A stretch of DNA of 64,000 bases, taken from assembly GCF_022919135.1 (NCBI RefSeq), contig NZ_CP095049.1, positions 868,001-932,000 of the forward strand. Reading direction: 5' to 3'. The translations under genes and the position numbers were made by a program. Numbering within the stretch: position 1 is the stretch's first letter; each line of letters opens with the position of its first letter. The notes beneath the pieces are model-generated. The model worked only from the letters and a program-made list of their open reading frames with translations. It was not told the DNA's origin and did not search any database. Positions 46,301-54,957 of this stretch are shown here, one piece after another. The DNA comes from Hymenobacter cellulosivorans (GTDB lineage Bacteria > Bacteroidota > Bacteroidia > Cytophagales > Hymenobacteraceae).

Positions 46301-48837
46301 GGACGCTGAATACGGCTACTACTTCGGCTAACGGCTCAGGCCTGACCATCGGCCGCAGCGGTGCTACGGTAGAACTGTACGACGCCCAGGGCAACTACGT
46401 GGCTACCACTACTACCGGAACCAACGGCGCGTACACCTTCTCGGGTATCGTCGGCAACGCGGCTGGTATTGGTTACCAGACCCGCGTGGTAAACTCCACG
46501 GTTACTTCGGCCCGCAACTCGGCCAACGTAGGTGGCCTGATCGGGGTGCAGACCCTGGCTTACACCAACGTGAACCGCGTAGGTGGCGAAAACCCTAATC
46601 TGGCTGACGCCCCCGCCCGTACGGCTGGTCAAGACCTGAGCGACCTGACCACGGCTACGGCTACGCCCCAGTCGCTGGCTGCCGTAACGGTGAACCTGCT
46701 GCCCGTAACCGGCGTGGACTTTGGCTTCAACTTCGACGTGGTGACCAACACCAACGACTCGGGCCAAGGCTCGCTGCGCCAGTTCATCACCAACTCCAAC
46801 GCCCTGCCCAACACCGGCCTGGACCAGGCAGCCTTCAACGGCACGCCGGCTACCGGCACCACGGCTACCAACCCCGCCGCGGGTATTGAAGCGGCCATCT
46901 TCATGATGAACGACGGCCGCACGACGGGCACGGCTCCGGCCGGCCTGCGCCTGAATATGACGGCTCCGCTGGGCTACAATGCCACGACGGGCTTCACGAC
47001 CACGCTGACGACGGCGCTGCCTTCCATCACCGACTCCCGGACGACCATCGACGGTAATTTCCAGGCGGAAGTGACGGGCAATAAAGTGGCCGCCGTTGCC
47101 GGATCGACCACGGGTGCTGAAGTGACGATTGACTTCAACGAGCGGGCTGGCCTGTTCGTGACGGGCGGCAACACCACCATTGCCTCGCTCACGCTGACCG
47201 GTGCCCAGGGCAACAGCTTCAACAGCGGTATTCCGAACCCGGCCCCGATTAGCTCCGAAGGGTCTGGCGTAACCTTCAGCGGCGCGGCCGCCACGGGCTC
47301 CATCGTGACGGATGTGACGGCTACCGACAATGCCACGGCCGGGGTCCGGCTGCAGGCGGGTGCTACGGGCGTTACCGTTAGCAGCAACGTGCTGACATCT
47401 AGCCGTACCAGCCTCGGCGGCTTCAACTTCCGGGCCTTCGACGGGGTAGGTATTGCCCTGAACGATGCTTCGACCAACACCATCACCGGCAACTCGGTTA
47501 GCGGCAACAACGGCTTTGGTATTGAAGTAACCACCACCAGTGGCAGCAGCAACACCAACACCATCAGCCTGAACACCATCACCGGCAACGGCATCGGCAC
47601 GAACACGACTAACGACGCGGGCATCAGCATTCAGGCTGGCAACAACAACCTGGTTCTGTCCAACACCATTACCGGCAACGCCGGCGACGGTATCATGGCT
47701 ATGGCGGGTACTTCGGGCAACCGCTTCTCGCAGAACAGCACCAGCGGCAACAACGGCAACGGCATAACCGGTAACCTGGGCATCGACCTGTCGGCCGACA
47801 ACACGGTAGCCAACGGCGACGGTGTGACGCTGAACGCCGACGGCAAATCGGCCACCTCCGGCGCCAATGGCTTGCTGAACTTCCCCGTCTTCACCCAGGC
47901 CGTTATCAACGGCTCAAACCTGACGGTAACCGGCTACGCCCGGCCCGGCGCGGTACTGGAGTTCTTCGTGGCCAGCGCCGACCCAACCAACTTCGGCGAA
48001 GGCGCTTCTTACCTGTTCAGCCGTACGGAAGGCTCCACTGAAGACGGCGATGCCCGCCGCGGCAACTACAGCGGCGTGATGGGCAACATGGGCCTGAACC
48101 AGGGTTCGGAAAACGGCAGCTACCGCTTCGTCTTCACCATCCCGGTTTCGAGCACCCAGGTCACCCAACTGTTGGCTGGTAAGCTCACCGCTACGGCTAC
48201 CATCCCGGCAACGGTCAACGGTCTGGCTGTCGGCAACACCTCGGAGTTCTCGGGCATCATCACGGTGCTCAACAACACTCCGCTGCCCGTAGAGCTGACC
48301 CAGTTTACCGCCAAGGCCGTGCAGAACAGCACCCAACTGAGCTGGGCTACGGCTTCGGAGAAGGATAATGCCTACTTCGTGGTAGAGCGCTCCTTCGATG
48401 GGGCGACTTTCCAGACCATCAGCAAAGTAGCCGGTAGCGGCGCGGGCATCAACGCCGGTCGCAGCTACAGCTTCACCGACCAGAACGTGGGCACCAAGCA
48501 CCAGGGCGCCGTATACTACCGCCTGGAGCAAGTGGACACGGATGGTTCGAGCAGCAACAGCATCGTGCGGGTTGTAAACTTCACGACCAATGTAGTTGCC
48601 ACCGTGAGTCTGTACCCGAACCCGACGACCAGCACGACTACGCTTGATCTGACGACGCTGCCCGCCGGCGCTTACCAGGTCACGCTGGCGGACATGACTG
48701 GCCGCACGCTAAGCACCCGCTCCTACGAGGGTGGCGCCCAGTACTCGCTCGACCTCACCAGCCTGCCCCAGGGTATGTATCTGGTAACGGTTCAGGGCCA
48801 GCAAGTGAAAATTACCCAGCAGCTCAGCAAAAAATAA
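43396..48837 (+). CDS. Giant T9SS-secreted surface protein with TSP3 repeats and beta helix
   Basis: An 1813-residue secreted protein from the ATG at 43396, with signal peptide MKTTLRLALSLLAGLLGGYS. Rough order: beta-rich adhesin-like N-terminal part (25-525); Asp/Asn-rich thrombospondin type 3-like Ca-binding repeats (about 530-820, DKDADGVADNVDIDKDNDG, DADDDGIPD); a cadherin-like segment; an SdrD-B-like domain (about 950-1110, LSGTVFDDVNYGGG); a linker with NTNDSGQGSLRQF; a right-handed beta helix (about 1245-1455); a Hymenobacter-type pre-CTD (from about 1630, LPVELTQFTAKA); and a T9SS C-terminal sorting domain (from about 1739, YPNPTTST ... LPAGAYQVTLADMTGRTL). The protein should be exported by Sec, crossed by T9SS and attached to or released from the surface. 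Ligand unknown. A relative lies 464 bases downstream. Confidence 0.9.
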   Translation: MKTTLRLALSLLAGLLGGYSPAWAEGSRELTPNTAATAGVALNNNTNTRSGWLEHDANFANNAAAGNASRGFLKPFGYNYNGVVFSEDHRLYIRVKAGEYLYYGIHRINNVNNTGNQNDVILTLKYGAGAGTQVQQTTLTRNTATANTGAPIWQSLLNAQRGVIDNAAQNRFGPSITAGDGGYNPLVYQNTTGADQDFYIEFTQVNETALDERNRFSTYDFWDFTVRTTNTAAGVERKGRLYSKQWAFSAGADNGVFSSTFSMFPMIPSTKEPGKVFVKKFDLAGLNPQNYFRFTTNSRGTTASATDFSVSRRSQTTLADFPEYSSYVNDPDNTIWPSATDPTFAVNNITPYCGGANGGLVFTTTSSEAGQLIITLNLDGVAGYQAGGRDVFIEQSVPAGKSSVAWNGRDGLNNAVAQNTSIDIAFKSSVAPLNFPMVDAENNVDGFVVNSVRPGTTFNLLFWDDTNLDATRFPAANTRVEANGQNSSGGVHRWGATTGALLDAGNQYTVNTYTYVTINTASQTVAYRYVCDKDADGVADNVDIDKDNDGITDTNESNGVNPLALTAAGVPTYLDAVYVNPTYGAFRDANNDGINDVFDFDLDGIPNFLDIDADDDGIPDAIEANGGAAPTGYDASLSRFPSTNVGTNGMPDVAETTAGNGISRLANPNNDGVGRPDFLDIDADDDGIVDNVEAQTTAGFRAPTGVDTDGDGLDDRYDLTPGTGVAAGAAVTLPNSEPATAGIDTFPDYIDNNSDNDGRNDAREAWDLNNDGTIDINYSGVDADGDGLDDVYDTNVSTGSFDATNGGKTPQFYPDVQNPGGDRDWRQNTPPVALNITSQPIPNSAAATAIPALSGSDADGLANSSNLTYTLVTVPNTLTEGTLTFLNASNVRVTATAGATVPLANIGTLQFDPVVTYTGNLTFTYRVTESVATGGQVSNTATYTIPVGPTTSLSGTVFDDVNYGGGAGRTLNTATTSANGSGLTIGRSGATVELYDAQGNYVATTTTGTNGAYTFSGIVGNAAGIGYQTRVVNSTVTSARNSANVGGLIGVQTLAYTNVNRVGGENPNLADAPARTAGQDLSDLTTATATPQSLAAVTVNLLPVTGVDFGFNFDVVTNTNDSGQGSLRQFITNSNALPNTGLDQAAFNGTPATGTTATNPAAGIEAAIFMMNDGRTTGTAPAGLRLNMTAPLGYNATTGFTTTLTTALPSITDSRTTIDGNFQAEVTGNKVAAVAGSTTGAEVTIDFNERAGLFVTGGNTTIASLTLTGAQGNSFNSGIPNPAPISSEGSGVTFSGAAATGSIVTDVTATDNATAGVRLQAGATGVTVSSNVLTSSRTSLGGFNFRAFDGVGIALNDASTNTITGNSVSGNNGFGIEVTTTSGSSNTNTISLNTITGNGIGTNTTNDAGISIQAGNNNLVLSNTITGNAGDGIMAMAGTSGNRFSQNSTSGNNGNGITGNLGIDLSADNTVANGDGVTLNADGKSATSGANGLLNFPVFTQAVINGSNLTVTGYARPGAVLEFFVASADPTNFGEGASYLFSRTEGSTEDGDARRGNYSGVMGNMGLNQGSENGSYRFVFTIPVSSTQVTQLLAGKLTATATIPATVNGLAVGNTSEFSGIITVLNNTPLPVELTQFTAKAVQNSTQLSWATASEKDNAYFVVERSFDGATFQTISKVAGSGAGINAGRSYSFTDQNVGTKHQGAVYYRLEQVDTDGSSSNSIVRVVNFTTNVVATVSLYPNPTTSTTTLDLTTLPAGAYQVTLADMTGRTLSTRSYEGGAQYSLDLTSLPQGMYLVTVQGQQVKITQQLSKK

Positions 48838-49301
48838 AAGCTGCCGACTGCCAACAAAAAAGCCTCTCCCTTGGGAGAGGCTTTTTTGTTGCCCTCCACC
48901 CTGGTCTTTCCAGATGCCGGGCACTACTGGTGAGCTTCACCAAATCCGACTTTACGGCCACCTCGTAGCTTTTTTGCCGGTGATATGTAAGCCGGTACAG
49001 CCCCCATAATAGGACTCTTTCAACCGATATTTACCTCTTACTTAGTAAGACCCGAAACAGGCAACAGTATAATATGATTGTTTTAAACTTTAATTATTCC
49101 AACATAAGCTCAACTATTCTATAGATAAAAGCGGACCTAAATTGGCACCAAATGTGCTGCATATCAGCAACAACCGAAGCTTGGGTATTTAAAAAAGTAT
49201 GATTAATTCAATTAGACCGAGTAAGTTTGCATCCTGTTTTGTGTGCGCATACCATACTGAACTGCTTCTTGAGTTTTCTCTGCTCCTCTTATAAACATTC
49301 T
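48838..49301. other. Intergenic region between the two giant surface proteins
   Basis: 464 bases. It holds the terminator at 48856-48887 and then strongly A+T-rich DNA (49000-49230). TAAGTTTG at 49222-49229 repeats the motif seen at 43147 and would give a leader of about 65 bases. No TTG at the usual -33 spacing and no gene is seen. Confidence 0.6.
48856..48887 (+). terminator. Terminator after the first surface protein
   Basis: AAAAAAGCCTCTCCC, a two-base loop, GGGAGAGGC and six T residues. The GCCTCTCC/GGAGAGGC stem recurs after the second surface protein at 53360-53391. Confidence 0.92.
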
Positions 49302-52300
49302 ATGACAACAATCTTACGCGTAGCAGCTCTGCTGTTATTCTGGTTGGTCTTGGCTCCCACCAACGTTCAGGCCCAGGTGGAAGGTCAGGCCTTCTCCTGC
49401 GACGGCACCTTTTACCAGATCCGGCAAATTGGTGGTGGGGCTAGTGCCTACTCGGCTCTGTATGTGGTAAACCGCACCACGTCTAACTACACGACCAACG
49501 CCTATAGCTTTGGCGCCGGCAATACCACCGGCAACCTCGGCGTGGTGCTGAATGCCCTGGCCTACAACCCGCAGGACAGCTACCTGTACGCCATTACCTA
49601 TCCGGCCGACAACGGGGCACCCGATGCTGCTAACGGTATTCACCTTTACCGTATCGGCCGGGGCGGAATCCGGGACCTGGGCAAGACCAACCTGCCGTTG
49701 GCTCAGTACAACTCGGGCACGATTGACAAACAGGGTAATTTCTACCTGACCACCCGCAACAGTGCCGGTATCTACCTCAACACGCTGTTTCGCCTGAAGC
49801 TGTCGGACTTCTCGACCGTGCTAACCTCGCACGATGAGCTGCCCCTGGTTACTAGCAACGGTACCACCGCCGCTACTGCCGACTTCACCGATATTGCCTA
49901 CAGCCCCACTACCAATAGCATTTACGGCTCAAGCGAGCTGAATGACCTGCTGCGTATCGAAGTTACGACCGTCAATGGCACGGAAAAAGGTGTGCTGACC
50001 ACCATTGCCACCGGCAATACCTCGGGCGACATCGTAGGTTCGAACTTCTTCGACGTAGCCGGCAACCTCTATACCTACTCCAACAGCGGCGGTATTTACT
50101 CGGTGAACGTCACGACGGGTGCCTCCACGCTGATTAGCACCGTGGACGCAGCCTCCAACAGCGACGGCGCCAGCTGCATCAACCCGTCTGAGCGTATTGA
50201 CGTGGTAAAGGATTTCACCGGCCTGACGGTGAGCAACAACGGCCGCAGCGGCAGCCAGCGGCAAACCTATTACGACATTTCCTTCGCCATTCGGGTGAAG
50301 AATACGGGTACGACGACGACGACCAACGTCCAGGTTTCGGACTACCTCAACAACACGTTTGGTGCTACGCCTTACTCAATTCAGACGGGCCCGGTCGTTA
50401 CCAACTACAGCATCAACAACGGCGCTCTGCCCACGCTGGCCGCTAACACCGCTTTTGACGGCGCCACCACGGACGCGGACCTGCTCACCGGCACCCAGTC
50501 CCTGACGGCCGGCCAGAGCGCCCTGATTACGTTTACCGCCCGCTTGACGTTTACTGGAGGCACTCCTGCCATCCCGAACACTATCTTCAACAACTACGCC
50601 TACGCTTCCACGACCAGCGGTACGACTGTTAACCAGGGCCACGTGCGCCTGAGCAACGGCACGGTTATTCCCCCCGGCAACCTGCTGGCCCAGGACCAGT
50701 CGACTAACGATACCACTTTTCCCACTACGGCTAACGGCGATACTCCTTCGCCCACCCCGATTCGTCTGACGGCATCCATCCAGGGCACCGTATTCGAAGA
50801 CATGAACTACGGTGGCGGCTTTGGTCGCACCCAGCTGGCTAGCAATGGTCAGGGGGTAGCCGATGTGCGGGTAGAGCTATACACAGGTCCTACCGTAACG
50901 GCAGCGAACCCCGTTCCCGGCACCTTCCTGACCTCGGTATTCACCGATGCCAGCGGCAACTACGAATTCCGGCAGCTAGCTGGCTCCAACACGGTACAAG
51001 CCAATACGGCCTACCAGGTGCGCGTGGTGAATAGCACAGTGAACAGCAACCGCCCCAACCAATACAACAACCCGGTAGTTGGGGTGCAGACCTACATCAA
51101 TGGCAACAACAACCAGGTAGGTGGCGCTAACCCGAACCAGGTTGACGTAGCCAGCAACAACAGCTCGACTCTTACGGTGCTCGAAGCCTCGTCGAATACT
51201 ACGACCATCCAGTCGCTGACGACCGTGACGACTCCTGCCTCGGGTCCGTTTATGGGCGTAGACTTCGGTTACAATTTCGACCTGATTGTGAACACCAACG
51301 ATGCGGGTCAGGGCTCGTTGCGTCAGTTCGTCAACAACTCCAACGAGTTGGCCAATACGGGTCTGGCCCAGGAAGGACAGACAGCTGGCCAGGAAACGGC
51401 CATCTTCATGCTGAACGACGGTAGCACAAACTCCAACGGTCTGCGCTCGGCTTTCACGGCCGCCAACTACAACGCCACGGCCAAGTCGTTCACCATCAAC
51501 ATTACCTCGGCCACGCAAATGTGGATGTACAGCGGTAATACCACCATTGATGGCAAGCTGCAGTCGAACCGCACGGGAGACATTGCCGCCACGGCTACCT
51601 CTACTTCGCCCGAGGTTATCATCAACTTCAACAACCAGCAGGGCATTTTCGTAACCGGCGCCAACACGCGCATCGCTTCACTGGGCCTGAACAACGCCAA
51701 AGGCACCAGCACCACTACCGCTACGCTGGACCCGCTCCAGGGCGCGGCCTTCACTTTCTCCCGCGCTTCGGCCACGGGCTCGGTCTTCACTGATAACACG
51801 GCCTCGGGCAACGCGACGGCGGGAGTTCGGCTGGACGATGGCGCCACTGGCATTACAATCAGCAACAACGTGCTGAGCAACGGGGCATCTACGGCGGGCA
51901 ACGGTACTACTATTACCGCTACCGATGGCGGCGGTATTGTACTAGCCAATGCTTCGACCAACTCGATTACCGGCAACAAGATTCTCAGCAACGCTGGCTT
52001 CGGCATTGAGTTCCAGGCGGTGGGCACCAACAATAACAACACCATCAGCGGCAACACCATCAGCACCAACGGGGGCGGCACGGCCACAACCAACCGCGCC
52101 GGTATTGCTATCCGTCGGGGCAGCAACAACCTGATCAGCACCAACACGCTGAACGCCAACGTGGGCGACGCTATTCTGGCCTTCAACGGCACGGCGGGCA
52201 ACCGCTTTACCCAGAACAGCATGTTCAGCAACGGCACGGCCAGCACCACCGATGGCACGACCAAAATCGGTATCGACCTGATGGCCAGCGGCGCCACCTC

Positions 52301-53342
52301 CAACGGCGGCGACAACGTGAGCCTGAACGCCGATGGCAAGACCAGCACTTCCGGAGCCAACGGGTTGCTGAACTTCCCCGTCATCACCCAGGCCAGGCAG
52401 GACGGTACCAACCTGCGCGTTACCGGCTACGCGCCGCTGGGTGCTACCATCGAGTTCTTTGTAGCCGACATGACCACCAGCCCCTCGTTTGGGGAAGGTC
52501 GCTATTACCTGGCCACCCGCACCGAAGGCCTGGCCGGGGAAGACGCTGACCCCAAGAGCACGGCTTACTCGGGCACTATCAACGGGCAGAACTCGGGCTC
52601 GGAAGCTGCCGCTCGCCGCTTTGCCTTCGTTATTCCGCTTAGCAGCCTGGGCACTACCGAGCGTACGGCCCTGACCGCCACCAACGCCCGCATCACGGCG
52701 ACTGCCACGATGCCCGAAACGGTGAACAGCATGGCAGTCGGCAACACGTCGGAATTCTCGGGTAACGCTCCCGTGTCGAGCGGCGTGCTGCCCGTGGAGC
52801 TGACGGCCTTTACCGCTACGGCCATCGGGCAGAATGCTCAGCTGAGCTGGACCACGGCCTCAGAGAAAGACAACGACCATTTCGTGGTAGAGCGCGCCTA
52901 CGGTGAGCAGGCTTTCGCCCCGATCGGGACGGTAAAAGGTGCTGGCAACAGCCAGACGGCCCGCAGCTACAGCTTCATCGATGCTGGCATCGGCACCAAG
53001 AATCTGGGCACGATTTACTACCGCCTCAAGCAGGTTGATACCAACGGCTCGGAAGTTCAGGCTGGCCCCGTACGTACCCTCACTTTTGGCGGGGCGAAAG
53101 AAGTTACCGCCGCCGTGTATCCCAACCCGGCTGCCAATGAGGCCCAGCTCGACCTGTCCAACCTGCCCGCCGGCAGCTACCAGGTTTCGCTCGTGGATGC
53201 TACCGGCCGCACCCTGGCTACCAGCACCTACGAAGGTGGCGCACTGCATCCCTTCTCGGTGCGCAGCCTCACGGCGGGCTCTTACCTGGTCGTGATTCGC
53301 GGCAATAATCTCAAAATCACGCAGCGTTTGGTGAAGAATTAA
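49302..53342 (+). CDS. Second giant T9SS-secreted surface protein with beta helix
   Basis: A 1346-residue secreted protein from the ATG at 49302, signal peptide MTTILRVAALLLFWLVLAP up to VQAQ. Order: a propeller-like domain (about 26-300, resembling DUF6923: ALYVVNR, YNPQDSYLYAITYP, LYRIGRGGIRDLG); a DUF11-like adhesin module (about 300-470, VVKDFTGLTVSNNG); an SdrD-B-like domain (from about 490, IQGTVFEDMNYGGGF); NTNDAGQGSLRQF; a right-handed beta helix (about 775-975, with repeats such as NSITGNKILSNAGFGIEF and NNNTISGNTIST); the pre-CTD LPVELTAFTATA (about 1163); and a T9SS sorting domain (about 1273-1346, YPNPAANE ... LPAGSYQVSLVDATGRTL). From the SdrD-B domain to the end it follows the same plan as the protein upstream, so both probably derive from one ancestor. 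The ligand is unknown. Confidence 0.9.
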   Translation: MTTILRVAALLLFWLVLAPTNVQAQVEGQAFSCDGTFYQIRQIGGGASAYSALYVVNRTTSNYTTNAYSFGAGNTTGNLGVVLNALAYNPQDSYLYAITYPADNGAPDAANGIHLYRIGRGGIRDLGKTNLPLAQYNSGTIDKQGNFYLTTRNSAGIYLNTLFRLKLSDFSTVLTSHDELPLVTSNGTTAATADFTDIAYSPTTNSIYGSSELNDLLRIEVTTVNGTEKGVLTTIATGNTSGDIVGSNFFDVAGNLYTYSNSGGIYSVNVTTGASTLISTVDAASNSDGASCINPSERIDVVKDFTGLTVSNNGRSGSQRQTYYDISFAIRVKNTGTTTTTNVQVSDYLNNTFGATPYSIQTGPVVTNYSINNGALPTLAANTAFDGATTDADLLTGTQSLTAGQSALITFTARLTFTGGTPAIPNTIFNNYAYASTTSGTTVNQGHVRLSNGTVIPPGNLLAQDQSTNDTTFPTTANGDTPSPTPIRLTASIQGTVFEDMNYGGGFGRTQLASNGQGVADVRVELYTGPTVTAANPVPGTFLTSVFTDASGNYEFRQLAGSNTVQANTAYQVRVVNSTVNSNRPNQYNNPVVGVQTYINGNNNQVGGANPNQVDVASNNSSTLTVLEASSNTTTIQSLTTVTTPASGPFMGVDFGYNFDLIVNTNDAGQGSLRQFVNNSNELANTGLAQEGQTAGQETAIFMLNDGSTNSNGLRSAFTAANYNATAKSFTINITSATQMWMYSGNTTIDGKLQSNRTGDIAATATSTSPEVIINFNNQQGIFVTGANTRIASLGLNNAKGTSTTTATLDPLQGAAFTFSRASATGSVFTDNTASGNATAGVRLDDGATGITISNNVLSNGASTAGNGTTITATDGGGIVLANASTNSITGNKILSNAGFGIEFQAVGTNNNNTISGNTISTNGGGTATTNRAGIAIRRGSNNLISTNTLNANVGDAILAFNGTAGNRFTQNSMFSNGTASTTDGTTKIGIDLMASGATSNGGDNVSLNADGKTSTSGANGLLNFPVITQARQDGTNLRVTGYAPLGATIEFFVADMTTSPSFGEGRYYLATRTEGLAGEDADPKSTAYSGTINGQNSGSEAAARRFAFVIPLSSLGTTERTALTATNARITATATMPETVNSMAVGNTSEFSGNAPVSSGVLPVELTAFTATAIGQNAQLSWTTASEKDNDHFVVERAYGEQAFAPIGTVKGAGNSQTARSYSFIDAGIGTKNLGTIYYRLKQVDTNGSEVQAGPVRTLTFGGAKEVTAAVYPNPAANEAQLDLSNLPAGSYQVSLVDATGRTLATSTYEGGALHPFSVRSLTAGSYLVVIRGNNLKITQRLVKN

Positions 53343-53359
53343 GCTTCCCGCCCGCTTTT

Positions 53360-53391
53360 AAAAAGCCTCTCCTACCCGGAGAGGCTTTTTT
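53360..53391 (+). terminator. Terminator after the second surface protein
   Basis: AAAAAGCCTCTCC (53360-53372), loop TACCC, GGAGAGGC (53378-53385) and TTTTTT. Stem shared with 48856-48887. Confidence 0.92.
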
Positions 53392-53478
53392 AGTGCCCTT
53401 TCACCGGGTTTCTGGCGGGCTCGACGCTAACCGAAAGGCGAGTTTTGGGGTATAGAGAAGCCCTCACTACCTAAGTCA

Positions 53479-54450
53479 ATGCCACAGTCATCCGCTTCTC
53501 TGCCCCGGCGGCGCCCCGCCGCCCAGGCTTCCACCGACTACGACGTCGTTATTATCGGGGCTGGCAGCGCGGGCTTGAGTGCAGCTCTCACCCTGGGCCG
53601 CTGCCTGCGTCGAGTGCTCGTCTGCGACGGAGGTGCCCCCCGCAATGCTCCTTCGCCGGGAGTACAGAGCTTTTTCACCCGCGACGGAATCAAGCCCGCC
53701 GAGCTGCTGCGCATTGGCTTGGAGCAGCTCAAGCCCTACACGACCGTGGAAGTACGACCGGCCCGCGTTACGGAGCTTGCACCCTGCCCGGGCTACTTTG
53801 AGCTACAGGCAGAAGGCGAGACAGGCCGCACCTTTACCATTACTGCCCGCAAAGTACTGCTGGCCACGGGCGTGGAAGACGAACTGCCGCCGGTGCCGGG
53901 TATGCGCGACCTGTGGGGCCGCGGCGTGCTGCACTGCCCCTATTGTCACGGTTGGGAAGTCCGCGGCCAGCCTCTGGCAGTGTACGGGCGGGGCAAAATG
54001 GTGACCGGCATGGCGCTGCTGGTGAGCCGCTGGGCTACCGATGTGGTGGTGTGTACCGATGGTCCCGGTCACCTTTCTGATAATGCCCGCCGGCGCCTGC
54101 ACCAGCAGAAAATCCGACTCAATGAGGAGCCCATCAGTCACCTGGAAGGCAAGCCCAACGGTGAGCTGCGCTACATCGTATTTGAAAATGGGGAGAAGCT
54201 GGCCCGGCATGCCGTATTTGTGCATCCGCACCAGCATCAGCGCGCCAGCTTCCTTGAACAGCTGGGCTGCGACCTTTCCCGCAAAGGAGCCATCCGCGTC
54301 GATAAGCACTCCCAAACCAGTGTCAGGGGGTTGTATGCCGCCGGCGACATTACGCCTGGCCCGCAGAAAGCGCTACTGGCGGCAGCTGAAGGCACACATG
54401 CCGCTATTGCTATTCACGAAGCCCTAACCCGGGAAGAATGCCCCAAGTAG
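53479..54450 (+). CDS. Thioredoxin-reductase-like FAD/NAD(P)-dependent oxidoreductase
   Basis: A 323-residue two-domain flavoprotein. The FAD loop is VVIIGAGSAGLSAAL near residue 23. A dithiol CPYC (Cys153-Cys156, HCPYCHGWEVRG) sits where thioredoxin reductase has CATC. The second dinucleotide site reads LAVYGRGKMVTGMAL, which departs from the GGGxxA/GxGxxG consensus, so NAD(P)H use is uncertain. The FAD-binding GLYAAGDITPGPQKALLAAAEGTHAA closes the protein. These proteins reduce thioredoxin-like or small-molecule disulfides, and some make disulfides in natural products. The first 18 residues (MPQSSASLPRRRPAAQAS) look like a flexible tail. It stands alone between two terminators, and no thioredoxin gene is adjacent. 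Confidence 0.9.
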   Translation: MPQSSASLPRRRPAAQASTDYDVVIIGAGSAGLSAALTLGRCLRRVLVCDGGAPRNAPSPGVQSFFTRDGIKPAELLRIGLEQLKPYTTVEVRPARVTELAPCPGYFELQAEGETGRTFTITARKVLLATGVEDELPPVPGMRDLWGRGVLHCPYCHGWEVRGQPLAVYGRGKMVTGMALLVSRWATDVVVCTDGPGHLSDNARRRLHQQKIRLNEEPISHLEGKPNGELRYIVFENGEKLARHAVFVHPHQHQRASFLEQLGCDLSRKGAIRVDKHSQTSVRGLYAAGDITPGPQKALLAAAEGTHAAIAIHEALTREECPK

Positions 54451-54490
54451 CAGCTACCGCCCTTAGTGAGCATCAATATTCCATAAATAC

Positions 54491-54525
54491 AAAAAGCCCG
54501 TCGGTGTTGTACCGACGGGCTTTTT
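54491..54525. terminator. Bidirectional terminator
   Basis: AAAAAGCCCGTCGG (54491-54504), loop TGTTGTA, CCGACGGGC and TTTTT. It lies between the convergent oxidoreductase (plus) and roadblock gene (minus). Confidence 0.92.
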
Positions 54526-54546
54526 CTTATAGCGAACAGCCGTTGA

Positions 54547-54909
54547 CTAGCTCAACACCGCCGAGTGGGCCTTCAGGATCTGACGGGCCTGGGCCAGGTT
54601 GGTATCCCGGGCGTTGACGGCCAAATAGATAAACATGCCCCCGTCGCTCGACAGCTTCAGCAGGTGCAGCTGGTCGGTCAGGGTCAGCAGAATGTCCTGT
54701 ACTTTCTGGTTGAGCTTCAGGGCCTGAATTGCCTTCAGTTTTGCTTTCACAACCTCCGTATTGTAGGCAGCCGCCGTTTCGATGTCGAAGTCAGCAATGT
54801 TAGCGTGCGAAGCCAGCGGCATGCCGGTTTCAGTTTCTACAACGGCTACAGCCAGTAGGGTGGGCAGTTCGGACAAGATATCTTGAACGGTTTGTTTGGG
54901 GGTTGCCAT
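54547..54909 (-). CDS. Roadblock/LC7-type protein, second of a pair
   Basis: A 120-residue soluble protein with the roadblock/LC7 pattern: an initial helix (VQDILSELPTLLAVAVVETETGMPLASHAN), a central helix (TAAAYNTEVVKAKLKAIQ), then paired beta strands ending MFIYLAVNARDTNLAQARQILKAH. In other bacteria roadblock proteins such as MglB regulate Ras-like GTPases (MglA) and form homodimers. No GTPase gene is in the window. The gene is 48 bases downstream of another roadblock-like gene in the same direction, so the two are probably one operon and may form a heterodimer. The DNA target or GTPase partner is unknown. Confidence 0.75.
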   Translation of the reverse strand: MATPKQTVQDILSELPTLLAVAVVETETGMPLASHANIADFDIETAAAYNTEVVKAKLKAIQALKLNQKVQDILLTLTDQLHLLKLSSDGGMFIYLAVNARDTNLAQARQILKAHSAVLS

Positions 54910-54957
54910 GTTAAAATGAGCGTATGAAGTAAAAAGCGTGTATGTTGAAAAGTTAGG

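Noticed and set aside
47460..47780. Repeated AACACCATCACCGGCAAC-type words
   Set aside because: These encode the NTITGN rungs of a beta helix; protein-level repeats, not a DNA element.
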